A stretch of 64,000 nucleotides of DNA from Halichoerus grypus (GCF_964656455.1 NC_135726.1:35679930-35743929); one strand, 5' to 3'. Shown: positions 35,640 to 46,738, counted from the first letter of the stretch. Notes: a model not told the origin generated them from the sequence alone. Made by a program: numbers and translations.

Positions 35640-35900
35640 TTTCTTTGATAAATTCCTTCCCTCTTTCATTTCTCCTCCTGAAACTCCAGTTAACTAGATG
35701 TGGGGTGGATCCCTTGTCTATTCTCTTCTCTTTTCTCTCCCTATGTAGGCATCTTCATCTTTTAATTCTACTTTCTGGGATATTATCTTAACTTTATTTT
35801 CTCATCTCCATATTGGATTTTGGAATTTTAACACTCATATTTTTAATTTCCAAGACTTCTCTTTTATTCTATGCCTGTTCTTTTCCCATAACAGCTTCTT
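35640..35900. repeat. Unclassified AT-rich old repeat, copy 2
   Basis: 'ctttctgggatattatctta' and 'tttttaatttccaagacttc' align loosely with 24,900-25,250. Family not named with confidence. Confidence 0.3.
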
Positions 35901-38280
35901 CTTTTTAAATGGATGGAATAGCCTTTTGCACTTTTCGGTGGCAACTAATGAACTAATGAAAGCCTTTTTGAAACTTTCTTCTGTTTCTTGTTTTCTCTCT
36001 TTCCTCCACAGTTATGTTTCTATTTTGGGGGGCTCCCCTTTTCATCTTGGGGGCTTTGTTTGAATACCTGGTGATCCTTTTCTATCTGTGCATATTTCAG
36101 AGTAAGGCACAAAAACCTAGGTGAGTGGTTGAGGCTTGTTGACTGGCTGGCTTGTTGAGGCCAATCAGATGAGGATCTCCCAGGGATCGCCAACGCCAGT
36201 ACATAGAACTGTTGGATTATGGACCATTGAATTTCTTCAGAAACAGACCTCAGCTCTCCAGGGAGGGTAGGGCCTCTCCTAGCTGTGCTCATTCTGTGCA
36301 GAGGTGGGGAAGGAGGAGAGTGACTTCTTTGGAATGGACTCCTTAGCCTTGCATATCTGCTCCGCTCTTATTCCACCTGGGGCCTCAAGATCCACAGTGC
36401 CTCTGGGGTTGTACAGGGAAAACTGGCTGTCACCAGAAAGGCTAAGGAAGAGTCTTGGGTTCAGTGCACGCTGATCCCAGCCTATGGCAAACAGAGGTCA
36501 GTCTGTGTTTTTCTGGGAGTGTGTCAGCTGTCCTGTCCTCACCCAGGAAAGATGAAGTGTCATTGGATTTGCTACTCTGTACCCATCCAACATGACTGCC
36601 TCTTCTCTGGTCTGTGTTCAGTTGACTCGAGGGATGGAATGCCTCTCCTCTCCTCTGGGTGGGCGCCATTGCCCAAAAAGAATTGCCCATGGTTCTTGCT
36701 GTGCCCTGTACATCAGGGAGAGTTGGAGAGAAGCCATGCCTCAGCCCTCACAGGACTCATTTCTTCTCTAGGCAGAGAAATGAAAGGGATTCAAAGCTGG
36801 TCCTCCTGGCTGCTCCCTTTCATCAAAGAAGCCTCAAAGATTTCACCTGTCGGCATATTCTGAGCTTTTCCCTAGAAGGTCCCAGAGCTTGCTTCTGGGA
36901 ATTGTCAAGGTGTCCTGCCCTATACTTTTTTGTTCTGGGGAAACCCTAGCTGCTGTCTCCTCCTTCCCACAGGTCTCCCGAAACTCAGCCCAGCCTCCTG
37001 CTCATCCGGGGTCCCCATAGTTCATTCTTTCCATACGGTTGTGTTGAATACCCTCCACTTGCCAGGCATGTTGGTGCACCTGGGGACTGAGGCAAGCCCA
37101 AGGACTGTTTGGGCTCAGGGAACCTCGAGGTGGTTCTAGAACAGTGGAGGTTGCCGTATCCACGTTTCTACCACACCGGGTGCTTTGCAATCACTTGTTG
37201 CTTAAGGGAGACATGGGACAAATCCTTTTGTAATTTAAATAATTAGCTTTTGATATAGATGTGTCTGGGACATTTTATTTTCTTGGGGTTCAGCTAGACT
37301 TTCAAGATATGTGTCCAGGCTTGATTAAGCCCAGGCTCGACTGGTGTAGGCTGCTCGGAAGTTCCCCACAGCAGCTGCCTGCCGTTGGCACTGGTGGAAA
37401 CTCCTTCCTGGAGCTGGGTCTGTCTCTTTCGATTATCCGTACCTGCTGTAGGACAGACACTGAGCTGGTGTTAGACCCAGAGCTTTCTCTACGCAGCTGC
37501 TTCCCAAGTGTGATCAGGGACCCCTGGTCCCACAGAGCAGTAAGAGGTGCTAAGTGTGGGGGAAGGAGTGATTCCCTGGTCAGGTGCTGGTTTCTTTCCG
37601 TGGCAGATGAGGTCCTACGGAGGGGCATCGTGAATCCCCAAGAGGACCTGGAGCACAGTGTTCCCCAAATTTCTTTTTCCAAGGAGAGTTTGTGTGTTTG
37701 TTTTAAATCACGGTGCTATAAGAGACCAGTGTTCTTTTGAGCATGCTCCAGGCCATTCTGCCCCTGACACGCAGGACTGGGCCCCAGAAATGGGTCTGGA
37801 TTTCTGCATGGACTGCTTAGGGCAGCTCTCCCGGTAGAGGGACAGGTGGTGAGGGGTTTGTGGTCAAGCTGCACTTGCATAGCAAGCACTTTGTGCTTGC
37901 GAGTCACCTGTAGCTTAAAATAGCAAAATGATCTAAAGGTGTTTTAGATGTCAGATTTCCAGGTCAAAGTTTATTCTCATGATTGCTTTTATTCAGAAGG
38001 AGGAAGCTTAGCAGGACACCAAAGACACCCCCTGCACCGCCCCCCCCACCCCCCCGCCCCCCGCCGTCCTGGGGCCAGCATTGACTAAGCTGTGCTAGCC
38101 TCAGGAGGCCTTGTGCTGCGGCGACCTTGGGCAAATTCCCTCTCCCTTAGCTTTCTCCCTAGGAGGGCCTGGAAGATCTTGGTGTCAGTCATTTGCTGCC
38201 CAGCAGCCTAGGGACTCTGTGGCGCCTCCTGGTACCCACCTCAGTGTCAGCCTGAGCATCCCCTTTGTCTGGTTTTATTT
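35901..38280. other. Unique-looking upstream sequence; C-run at 38,036-38,066
   Basis: Short frames only (for example 37,261-37,740, 159 codons, plus strand), with no recognisable protein. The run 'cgccccccccccacccccccc'-like at about 38,036-38,066 has G-rich complement and could form a G-quadruplex on the minus strand. No exon supported. Confidence 0.35.
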
Positions 38281-38566
38281 ATCGATGCTTCTGTAACAGC
38301 TCCATTTGAACCAAGAGTTTTGAGGCTAAAACGTTTGGAAGCTACGGGAAACACAGGCCCCCTTGCCCTCGAGGCTGCTGCTATGTCTGTTCTAGTGTAC
38401 AGAGTTGGGGTGCCCGATGCCTGCGTGCGTGGTCAGTGCTGGAGGAGCAGCGTGGGGGGACGGGGGCGGCGGGAGACCACTGGCAGATGTGCCCTGGAGG
38501 GCTCTGTGAGGAACATGACCTGAGGGATGGCACCTGGCGAGTAGCCTAAGCCATTTGCCCTCACTT

Positions 38567-38576
38567 CTATTTTTAG
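38567..38576 (+). promoter_or_regulatory. MEF2-type site (ctatttttag)
   Basis: Matches the MEF2 consensus YTAWWWWTAR at every position, about 0.7 kb upstream of the MYLK3 start codon. MEF2 factors drive many cardiac muscle genes. The sequence also looks like a splice acceptor (ttttag|gt), so an untranslated exon border cannot be excluded. Confidence 0.35.
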
Positions 38577-39085
38577 GTACAAGCGGCTAGTGACTGAGGG
38601 CCTGTTGTGGGGAGGGACCTGCAGACATACCCCAGAGGCAGCCTAAACACTTATTTGGGGCACCTGCAAAGTGGGGGCACCAAAATTTTGTTTTTAATTT
38701 GCAGAAGCATCAACATTTTTATCGTGGCAAAAATCAGAATGGCCTCACATTTACTTTTGGTCTTGCTTTTCTTTGTGAATTCAGTGTGTTTGCAGCAGGT
38801 GGGATTACCATGCGCTCGGGCCACTAAAGGTCTTATTCTGCCCTGGGATCCCTGAGGCCCCTTGTGAAGTCCAGTGTTCTGGTTCATTACCTAAAGGACC
38901 CCCTTTCTTTTACCCTTTTGTTTCAACTATCCAAAGCCCTGCCTGCCTTGGGCAGATTCTTAAAATATTTGCCCATCAGCACCCTCTCAGAGAGGAATGT
39001 TAAATGCTGCCATGATGTCAAAAGGGCCTGAAAGAGAAGGGCCTTGCCAAACCCAGCTTGTCACTCATGGCCACGGCAGAGTGGG

Positions 39086-39092
39086 AGATAAG
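39086..39092 (+). promoter_or_regulatory. GATA site (agataag)
   Basis: A WGATAAG match lies about 190 bases upstream of the MYLK3 ATG. Together with the MEF2-type site and a CAAGTG (39,224-39,229, NKX2-type) it could form a cardiac promoter module. No TATA box is visible, and the transcription start cannot be set from the sequence. Confidence 0.3.
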
Positions 39093-39283
39093 CAAAGGCG
39101 AAGGCTCAGAGAGAGCCTGGTCCCCTGGGCTCCCTAAACCACCCAGACGATCTGTGTGGGTTGGTGCTGCGAGGCGAGGCTGTTAGCTATCAAGAACAAT
39201 GAACTTCCAGGTACCAGTGCCCAAGTGAAAACCAGGATTCTGTGCCTTTTCTGATTCCTCGCTCTTGTCAAGTCTGCATCAGG

Positions 39284-39748
39284 ATGTCCGGAGCCTCCAA
39301 GGAGGGTTTGGAGACCCAGGGGCTGCCGGTGTCAGGCAAGGCCTGCTTAACCACCATGGACAAAAAGCTTAATGTGCTAAACGAGAAGGTTGATAAACTC
39401 TTGCATTTCCAAGAAGATGTCTCGGAGAAACTGCAGTGTGTGTACCAAGGTATGGGCCACCTGGAGCAAGGTCTACACCGGCTGGAAGCCTATCAGATTC
39501 TGGGCCCAGGTGGGGCTGACGACACTCCTCAGGCTGGGTGGCCGGAGGTCCTGGAGCTGGTGAGGGCTGTGCGGCAGGATGCTGCCCAGCATGGCGCCAA
39601 GCTTGAAGCCCTGTTCAGGATGGTAGTGGCCGTGGACAAGGCCATAGCTTTGGTGGGGACCGTGTTCCAGAACTCGAAGGTGGTGGATTTCATCATGCAA
39701 GGGAGTGTCCCCTGGAGGAAAGGAAGCCTGGCTGATGGCCCTTTGGAG
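39284..39748 (+). CDS. MYLK3: MYLK3 coding exon 1 (residues 1-155)
   Basis: MYLK3 is cardiac myosin light chain kinase, which phosphorylates the ventricular regulatory light chain (MYL2) and tunes sarcomere assembly and contraction. This exon gives the N-terminus, starting MSGASKEG, very close to the human start. The ATG at 39,284 is the first in-frame ATG and has A at -3. Residues about 35-70 ('NEKVDKLLHFQEDVSEKL') have a heptad pattern that could form a coiled coil. A second conserved block covers about 85-140 ('WPEVLELVRAVRQDAAQHG'). The exon ends in phase 0 after ...GPLE. The donor reads gag|gttggt, weak compared with gtaagt. A 5' UTR exon may lie upstream; 'tctgcatcag|g' just before the ATG could be an acceptor. 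Confidence 0.93.
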
Positions 39749-40388
39749 GTTGGTTCCTGCTTCCCTACCCCGGTACCCTTCTGGCTGAAGGGGAGATCCA
39801 GTGGTCCTGGTGGGGACACTAGCCAGACGAGTAGGCTTAGGAGCACTAGGAGCTATTGTTCCCTTTCTGTGCCACCTGCATGACCTGTTGGTGGGGAAAA
39901 GGAGAGACAACTTTAAAGGTTATAGGTGGACTTCTGGACAGGTCACTGCCCGGCTGCTCTTCCCAGGGAGAGGAAGAGGCAGTGCCTCGGTGAGGTCTGT
40001 GGGGCTTTGGGCAGCTTCAGAGCACCTAGAAGTGGGGCTAAGTGGGCCATTAGGGAGAGGACGACAGTGAAGCTCATTGGACATTCTAGTGACTTTTTGC
40101 TCCTTTCTGTTCTGTCACACCTAGAGTAGGAAACAGGTGGGAGCCAGTTTACCCCAACAGAACCCCCTTTTAGAACCCTCCCCTTCCTGTCCCCAACCTT
40201 GCGGTGGGTCCCAGAGTGGGCGGAGTGTGCAGCTGCTTGTTGGAAGATGAGTGTTGACAGTGACCCCTGGGGGACACAGGCCATGAAGGAGCCGGAGCCT
40301 GGGGGAGGAGTGTGGCATTTCTGGGAGCGGCTGTTCCCAAGGATTGCATAATCAAACCCGCTGGCTAATGGAAGTTTGGCGGGGCTGG

Positions 40389-40389
<1 letters not shown>

Positions 40390-40419
<30 letters not shown>
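40390..40419. repeat. (GT)15 microsatellite
   Basis: Uninterrupted gt units in MYLK3 intron 1, likely polymorphic. Confidence 0.97.
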
Positions 40420-40424
<5 letters not shown>

Positions 40425-40806
40425 TGCAGAGGCAACACTCTGTTTGGGAACAGCTAAGAGTCAGCCACTTAGCCACCCTCAGACGGCCTGGAGCCACCAT
40501 TTCAGATCACTGTAGTTATCCACCAGCTCCTGGCCAGAGATAAGCTGGGTCTGCAGGAGGCTCTGCCTGACTGTGTCAGCTACTGAGGCTTTCCAGAGCA
40601 AAGCTGCAGGAGTGGGCCTTCCTTCCTCATCCCCGGCCAGGCCAGAGCTCACCCTGCTGACCCCTTCCCTGCCGCCCTGCCCTGCAGCCTCTTTCAAAGT
40701 ATGCCCCTCCCCACTGGCTCCCTGCTTTCTGCACCTCTCCTGTGAGTCTGGCCTTTGGCGGAGGCGTGACCTTCTGCTCCTTCACTGATAAGCAACCTCA
40801 GCTTTA

Positions 40807-41009
40807 TTTTTATTTATTTATTTACTTTTTGGAGGGGGGAGAGAGTGAGGTGGGGGAAGGGCAGAGGGAGAGGGAGAGAGAGAATCTTAAGCAGGCTCCA
40901 CATTCAGCACAGAGCCCACACGGGGCTTGAACTCACAACCCTGAAATCATGACCTGGGCCAAAATCAAGAGTCAGACGCTTAACCGACTGAGCCACCCAG
41001 GCACCCCAT
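40807..41009 (-). mobile_element. Carnivore SINE, older subfamily
   Basis: Minus-orientation SINE with 'gcttgaactcacaaccctg' in the body. TSD caacctcagcttta at 40793-40806 and 41010-41023. Confidence 0.94.
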
Positions 41010-41069
41010 CAACCTCAGCTTTAAAGAAGAAAATTATTCTAATATATGCACATGGTCGAAAACATTCGT

Positions 41070-41115
41070 GGGGGGCCCTGGGGGCTTGATCAGCTAAGCA
41101 GTTAAGCGTCTGCCT
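41070..41115 (+). mobile_element. SINE head fragment without tail
   Basis: 'ggggggccctgggggcttga' to 'cagttaagcgtctgcct' matches only the first 45 or so bases of a sense carnivore SINE. It stops abruptly; no CT-rich middle or poly-A follows. A deletion or a template switch could explain it. Confidence 0.6.
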
Positions 41116-41973
41116 CGTGTGGTATAAAGAGCATCATGTGCCTCCTACTCCAGCCCCCAGCCCCCAGGACCACCCTCCTCCCCATGCAGATGTAGGAGCC
41201 TGTTTCCTGCGAAACCTCCCCGACGTAGTTGGTTTATCTATAAGCACCACCTCTTGGTCTTAACTCAAGTATCACTCACATTATTCTGGCCTTGATTTTT
41301 TCTTTTTTTTTTTTTTTACTTAATATATTTTGGGCATTGTTTTATATGTATACATAGAAAGCTTCCTCGTTCTTAAAAGTTGCAGAGTGCTCCAGTTGAG
41401 GGATGTGTCTTAATTTGTTAACCAGTCCCACATCATTGTTTGTTTATATTATTTCTCATTTTTAGCTGTTACAAATAATGGTGCAGTGAGTATCCATAGA
41501 AGTGTGAGCTTATCTCTACGATACTCTCCTAGAAGTGGCAAGGTGAAGCCAAAGGGTAAAGTTGTGTACATAAAGCCAAATTGTGACCTTCAAAGGAATT
41601 ATTCCCATTTAGTCTCCTGTCGGTATATGGGAATGCTTGTTTCCTCCCCTTTTGCTAACAAAGCATATTATCCAAATTTTTTATTCTGTGCCTGTGAGGT
41701 GATTGAAAACTGAGATCTTATTATGAGTGTGTTTTTTTTTTAACACTTGAAAATTTTTGCAAAATACAAATTTTTTTATATGGAAAATTTCAAACATTTA
41801 TAAAAATAGAGATTAGTATCACAAACCCTATGAACCCATAATGGGAGGCCAATGTTGTTGCATCTATTCCCCATGGACTTCCCTCTCTCTAGATTATTTT
41901 GAGGCCAATCTGAGACATTAGATCATTTCCCCCACAATCATTAGTGTTTATATCTAGAAGATAAGGGCTCTTT

Positions 41974-42179
41974 CTTTTTTTTAAAGATTTTATTTATTTA
42001 TTTAATTGACAGAGAGAGAGAGACAGCGAGAGAGAGAACACAAGCAGGGGGAGTGGGAGAGGGAGAAGCAGGCTTCTGGCTGAGCAGGGAGCCCAATGCG
42101 GGGCTCGATCCCAGGACCCTGGGATCATGACCTGAGCCAAAGGCAGATGCTTAACCAACTGAGCCACCCAGGCGCCCCG
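41974..42179 (-). mobile_element. Carnivore tRNA-Lys-derived SINE
   Basis: Minus-orientation SINE. Perfect 14-base TSD gataagggctcttt at 41960-41973 and 42180-42193. Confidence 0.96.
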
Positions 42180-43055
42180 ATAAGGGCTCTTTTAAAAAAT
42201 GTAACTACGATACCATTATCATGACTAAAAAGTAAACAGTAATTTAATATTGCCAAAGCCAGTGTTCGAATTTTCCTAATCATCTTATGCTTTTTTTTCT
42301 TACAGTTTGTTTATCTGAATCAAGATTGAAATAAGACAACTGATTATATGCTTCCTAGTGCTAATTCTTTTTCTTTTAATTCATAAGAAATTTAAAACTC
42401 TTTATTATGGAAAATATCAAACATAACCAGAAGTAGATAGAATGATATACCTCAATTTAGTTTTTAATTTATATTTCTTTTACTAGAAGTTTCAGCATCT
42501 TTCACAGATTTAAAGTGTTTGTATTTTTCTGTGAACTGTCTGCTCATGTCCTTTTCCATTTCAGTTTTTTGTACTTACTGATTCGTAAGAGCTCTTCATA
42601 TACTAGAGAAATTAGCTACCAAACATTTTGCAGATATTTAAGAATTTCTGCATGGGGGAAATCATAGAACATTCTCTTTTCTGGGTTCTTGGAACATTTC
42701 TTGTCTGTTCTGTTCAACTTGGCGTGTGACTGATCTCCCTTCTGGTCTTTGTGTTTAATATACTTGTTGGTAACCATCTACAGGTTTGGGTCTAGCCCCC
42801 CAGTCAGACTGTCAGCTCCTTGTTGGTCTGTGACACGAGGCCTCTGCTTCCCGCTGTGGACTGTGGCCAGGGCGGGCCTCACAGGAGGTGTCAGAGAATG
42901 GATATAATAGCCCCGGCTATGTAACACATTGTTGGTGCTGAAAACAGAGACTTTCTAGAGACCCCTTCAAGTTTCCTAAGAGGGTATAGTAATGATTTGT
43001 GGAATTGAATTAAATCCTAGCACTGGCTCCTAAATTTGAAAATTGTGCCAGGACT

Positions 43056-43558
43056 GTGGAATTTAAGAAACAAACGAGCAAAGGGAAAAAAGAGAGTGAG
43101 ACAAACCAAGAAACAGACTCTTAACTTTAGAGAACAAACTGATGTTACCAGAGGGGAGGTAGGTAGGAGGATGGGGGAAATAGGTGATGGGGATGAAGGA
43201 GTGCACTTGTGATGAGCACCGGGTGATGTGTGGAAGTGTTGAATCACTATATTGTTTTGTTTTGTTTTGTTATTTTTATTTTTTTAAAAGATTTTATTTA
43301 TTTATTTGAGAGAGAGACAGAGTGAGAGAGGGAGCATGAGTGGGGGAGGGGGCAGAGCTAGAGGGAGAAGCAGGCTCCCTGATGCGGGACTCGGTCCCAG
43401 GACCCTGGGATCATGACCTAAGCTGAAGGCAGACGTTTAACTGACTGAGCCACCCAGGCGCCCCTTGAATCACTATATTGTACACCTGAAACTAATATAA
43501 CACTGTATATTAACTCTACTGGAATTAGCAATTTTTAGAAGTCCAAAAAAAAAAAAAA
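43056..43558 (+). mobile_element. 5'-truncated L1 3' UTR, sense, with perfect TSD
   Basis: An L1 3' end of about 300 bases ('gagacaaaccaagaaacaga' ... 'tacacctgaaactaatataa') ends in poly-A. An 18-base perfect TSD, gaaaattgtgccaggact, lies at 43038-43055 and 43559-43576. A SINE later inserted inside it. Confidence 0.95.
43255..43464 (-). mobile_element. Carnivore SINE nested in the L1 3' UTR
   Basis: Minus-orientation SINE flanked by the perfect 16-base TSD ttgaatcactatattg (43239-43254 and 43465-43480). It begins with a (ttttg)n run on the tail side. Confidence 0.97.
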
Positions 43559-45049
43559 GAAAATTGTGCCAGGACTTTGTGAAGGTCCTCCTTGGGTTTT
43601 CTGAAGTGCCCAGTGGGACTTCGTTTTGGTTGTAACAATGAATTAGATTTTTACTAAAAGCTAGGTGCTCTCTCATGAAGGACAGGGTCAGGCTCAGCCA
43701 GGGTTGGGCCCAAATCAGAGGCAATCAGAAGACACCCGTCCTCCAGAATGGTGTCAAGGGTCTCTTCTTCCTCTGAATGCACTGGACAGCGCAGGGATCA
43801 CAAGGCTGAGCCCTTAAGACACGACGCAGCTGCGTGTGTGTGTTTGCCCGTGTGTGTGCGTGTGTGCCTACCTACACCAAGAGCAGAGGGAGGGAGAGGA
43901 CACTCTGAGCCCACAAGGTCTGCCAAAGGACAGTGTGTTCGAGTCCCTCTCTACCGGGGTAACACAGGAGGCATCCCGTGATAAAGCTTCCAGCTCCCCC
44001 AGCTACGGGGGTGGCAGGACGGAGTCTGCAGAAAGAGGTCAAGGGAGAGGCCTCTGCTGAGTAAGGGGATCCAGGTCACATTGATGGTGCTGTGTTAATC
44101 GTGATGACAGCTGCTGGGCTTTATTTATTACGTGCCCCGCACATGCCAGCAGGGCTCCCATGGGTTGTTACCTGCAAGAGGACAAAGCATGGTGTGCTGG
44201 AATCCCAAAAGGATGAGCAGGTAGTAGGGTGCAGAGAAGTGGGTACAGTGTAGGAAAAACAGTGGGACCAACCCTCCTGCTCCGTGCCAGGGAGGCATTC
44301 CAAAGTCGGGAGGACTGTGGTGCCCCGTCAGCGGGGACTGCTCCAGCCAATTTTTGCCATGTGGGCCTAAAGTTGCCAGATCTTCAGATTTTTTCAGGAG
44401 CATCTGGGAGCTTAGAATTGTTTCTAATCAGTTTTATGAAGGTATAGTTTATATACAATAAATGGTACACACACACACACACAGTATGTACATTTTAAGT
44501 ACACCGCTCAACAAACGTATACACCCAAATCAACACCACAATCAGAATGTAGAACAATCCTAAGCCCCAAAAGGGAACTTAGAATTTTAATGTAAAAGTC
44601 TCCTAGATTTAAAGTGTTGGTAACAAATTTAAAAATTTTAAATGCTGCACAGGCCAAACAAAATGTGTCTCAAGCTCATTTTGGCTCCCAGCTGGGGCCT
44701 CTGTGGCCCAGGCAAGGGAAAGGGCCTTCAGGGGTGAGTGCCTTGACCAGACCTGCTGCTATGATAAGGACCAGGAGGCATCTGAGGGGCTGTACCGGTC
44801 AAAGGCTTAAAACCTCCAGAAGCACCAGGGGGACCTGGCAAGGAGTCAGGCTGTGTAGAAATATTTACACTTGGAAATACTGAATGTTCTACCATTTCAG
44901 GAGGAAGAACACTGGCCTGGTACAGACCACTCAGAGTTAAAGGAAGAGCTGCTTCGAGCTCCTCCGGGCCTCACACAGTTGACCCACGCATCAATCAGTT
45001 GAGTCACTGATGGCAGAGAGCTCCCTGTCTCAGGCAGGATAAAATCCCC

Positions 45050-45240
45050 AGAGCTCCTGAGCACGTACCATGCGCTGGGCACACTTGTCAGGGCGTCCAC
45101 AGATCGACTCCCCCAATCCTCTTATTAACTCTCCGAGGCAGATAATATGATTCTCCCCACTTCACAGATGAGGAAAGGGAGATACAGAGAAGTTAGGGGT
45201 GAAGATGGGGTTTAAACCCAGCAGGTCCTGGCTCCAGAGT
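45050..45240 (+). mobile_element. MIR element
   Basis: 'taccatgcgctgggcacact', 'cccacttcacagatgaggaa' and 'tttaaacccagcaggtcctg' follow MIR order. Confidence 0.85.
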
Positions 45241-45479
45241 CAGGGAGAGGCTGTGCTTCCGGCCACGCTACTGTTCTGTAAAGGGCTGATGGTAGGATGC
45301 ACCCGGCTCCCTGGCAGGCACTGTTAATTCCAGCCCTCCTCCCTGCCCCTTGCCCCGCAAACAGGCATGGGTTAATTGGACTTTAGAATCCAAGCCAAGC
45401 CAACACTCTAATAGCCATGACAGACTGATCTGAATTGACACTTTAAATTTATTTTCCATCCCTGGTTTAAGTACTTTGA

Positions 45480-45690
45480 AGTACAGTCTATTTAGAAGCC
45501 CCTGTCAGGTCTGCCCCTTACTGGCAATATGATGACACATTAGAAAGAACTTGGTGACTTTGGATAAGTATCTTTATCTCTAAAATGACAGTAGCAATAT
45601 CTACCCTCTAGTGTTACTGTGAGACCAGGTGAAATAACCTTAATACTTCTACATTAAGCACAGGATAGGTGCTCAACAAATGTTTGTGGC
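45480..45690 (-). mobile_element. MIR fragment
   Basis: 'agtatctttatctctaaaat' then 'ctaccctctagtgttactg' and 'aggtgctcaacaaatg' fit MIR in minus orientation. Confidence 0.75.
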
Positions 45691-45698
45691 CTAAACAA

Positions 45699-45734
45699 TG
45701 ATGTTGATGATGATGTGATGATGATGATGATGAT
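45699..45734. repeat. (GAT)n microsatellite at the exon 2 acceptor
   Basis: About ten gat units with one interruption end about 11 bases before MYLK3 exon 2. The tract occupies the zone where the branch point should lie. Confidence 0.93.
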
Positions 45735-45745
45735 TGTTCTTTCAG

Positions 45746-45836
45746 AACAAAGATAGAGTGGAAGAGAAAGGAGCAAAACCAAAGCATGCACTGAGCACCA
45801 GAGCTGTGCAAGCCGAGATCAGGGGGCCTTGGGAAG
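45746..45836 (+). CDS. MYLK3: MYLK3 coding exon 2 (residues 156-186)
   Basis: A 91-base exon encoding N-K-D-R-V-E-E-K-G onward to the start of a split Glu codon. It aligns with human 'NKERVEEEGAKPKH'. Acceptor ttctttcag|AAC and donor GAAG|gtgagt are good. Phase 0 in, phase 1 out, both matching the neighbouring exons. It encodes part of the low-complexity linker between the N-terminal region and the kinase. The pyrimidine tract is only about ten bases long because of the adjoining (GAT)n. Confidence 0.92.
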
Positions 45837-46738
45837 GTGAGTGGGACCCCATTTGCTGTATCCCACATTGCACACATAACAGCTTCAGAAGAAAAATACC
45901 AATGCCCCCACCAACAATGTGATCACTAAAAAACTGTTGAAGCTTCTTTTTTTTTCATTTTTTTTCATTTTTTTTAATCCTTTCCATATATCCCACTATG
46001 TATTGCTGTTCCAAAGTCACTTGGACTAGCTCCTTTCTGTGTAAGCTATGCCACCAACTTGAATCTCAGGTCTATTTCACTTTGCTTTACATCTTTATGG
46101 ATTGCTTTTATTCAAGTTTCATTTTCTTTTACAACTTTGTGTAATACTGACATGGTTCTGAAGTCAAATTGACAAAACAAGGGATATTAAGTCTAGCTTC
46201 TATCCTTGTTCCTCCCTTGCATATGGAACCATTTACAAAATTTTTTGTCTTATCTTTCTGTCTTTAAGCGATGTTCTAAGTGGTTATACACATGCACCTG
46301 CATGTGCGTGCACACACACGCATACGTGCGCACACGCACACACATGCACACGCACGCACATGCACGCACACACACGCATGCACACACACACATGCACACA
46401 CACACACACACACCTTCCCTTCCTAGACAAACAGAAGCACACCAGACACACTTCTCTACCTGGCTCTTATTCCACTTTTCACTCAGTATATCCTGAGATC
46501 ACTCCATAGCCACATCTGGAGATATTCACGTCTCTCTATTTTTTATGGCTGTGCAGTGCTCCTGGGTGACGGGCCATGGTTTAGTCAAGCAGCCTCCTAC
46601 TGTTGGTCACTTGGGTTGTTTCCAGTCTGCCTATTATAAACATGCTGCGCTGAATGGCCTTTGCATATCCTTTGCAATATCTTTAGGATAGAGTCCTCCA
46701 TGTAGGAATGCATTTTTATGCTCCCTGTTTTCCCGTAG
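45837..46738 (+). other. MYLK3: MYLK3 intron 2
   Basis: A 902-base intron with T-rich (ttttttttca)n at 45,940-45,975, the alternating CA/CG/TG tract at 46,299-46,413, and old L1M-like tail sequence at about 46,430-46,710 ('cttttcactcagtatatcct', 'gttgtttccagtctgcctat'). Confidence 0.85.
46299..46413. repeat. 115-base perfect alternating pyrimidine-purine tract
   Basis: Every dinucleotide step from 46,299 to 46,413 is pyrimidine then purine (CA, CG, TG or TA). The mix of CA with many CG and TG steps makes it a strong Z-DNA candidate, unlike a simple (CA)n. Confidence 0.93.

Larger units (their letters stand above)
39749..45745 (+). other. MYLK3: MYLK3 intron 1
   Basis: A 6-kb intron. It holds a (GT)n at 40,390-40,419, SINEs at 40,807-41,009, 41,974-42,179 and 43,255-43,464, and a SINE head fragment at 41,070-41,115. 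It also holds old L1M tail sequence (41,300-41,560 and 44,430-44,570), a 5'-truncated L1 3' UTR (43,056-43,545), (AC)n at 44,468-44,483, and MIRs at 45,050-45,240 and 45,480-45,690. A (GAT)n tract runs right up to the acceptor of exon 2. Confidence 0.85.

Noticed and set aside
37261..37740. 159-codon plus-strand frame upstream of MYLK3
   Set aside because: Composition is ordinary for random GC-balanced DNA and I recognise no family; not joined to MYLK3 by phase.
39473..39910. 145-codon minus-strand frame
   Set aside because: Antisense shadow of MYLK3 exon 1.
46206..46496. 96-codon frame with His/Thr repeats
   Set aside because: Produced by the alternating CA/TG tract in intron 2.
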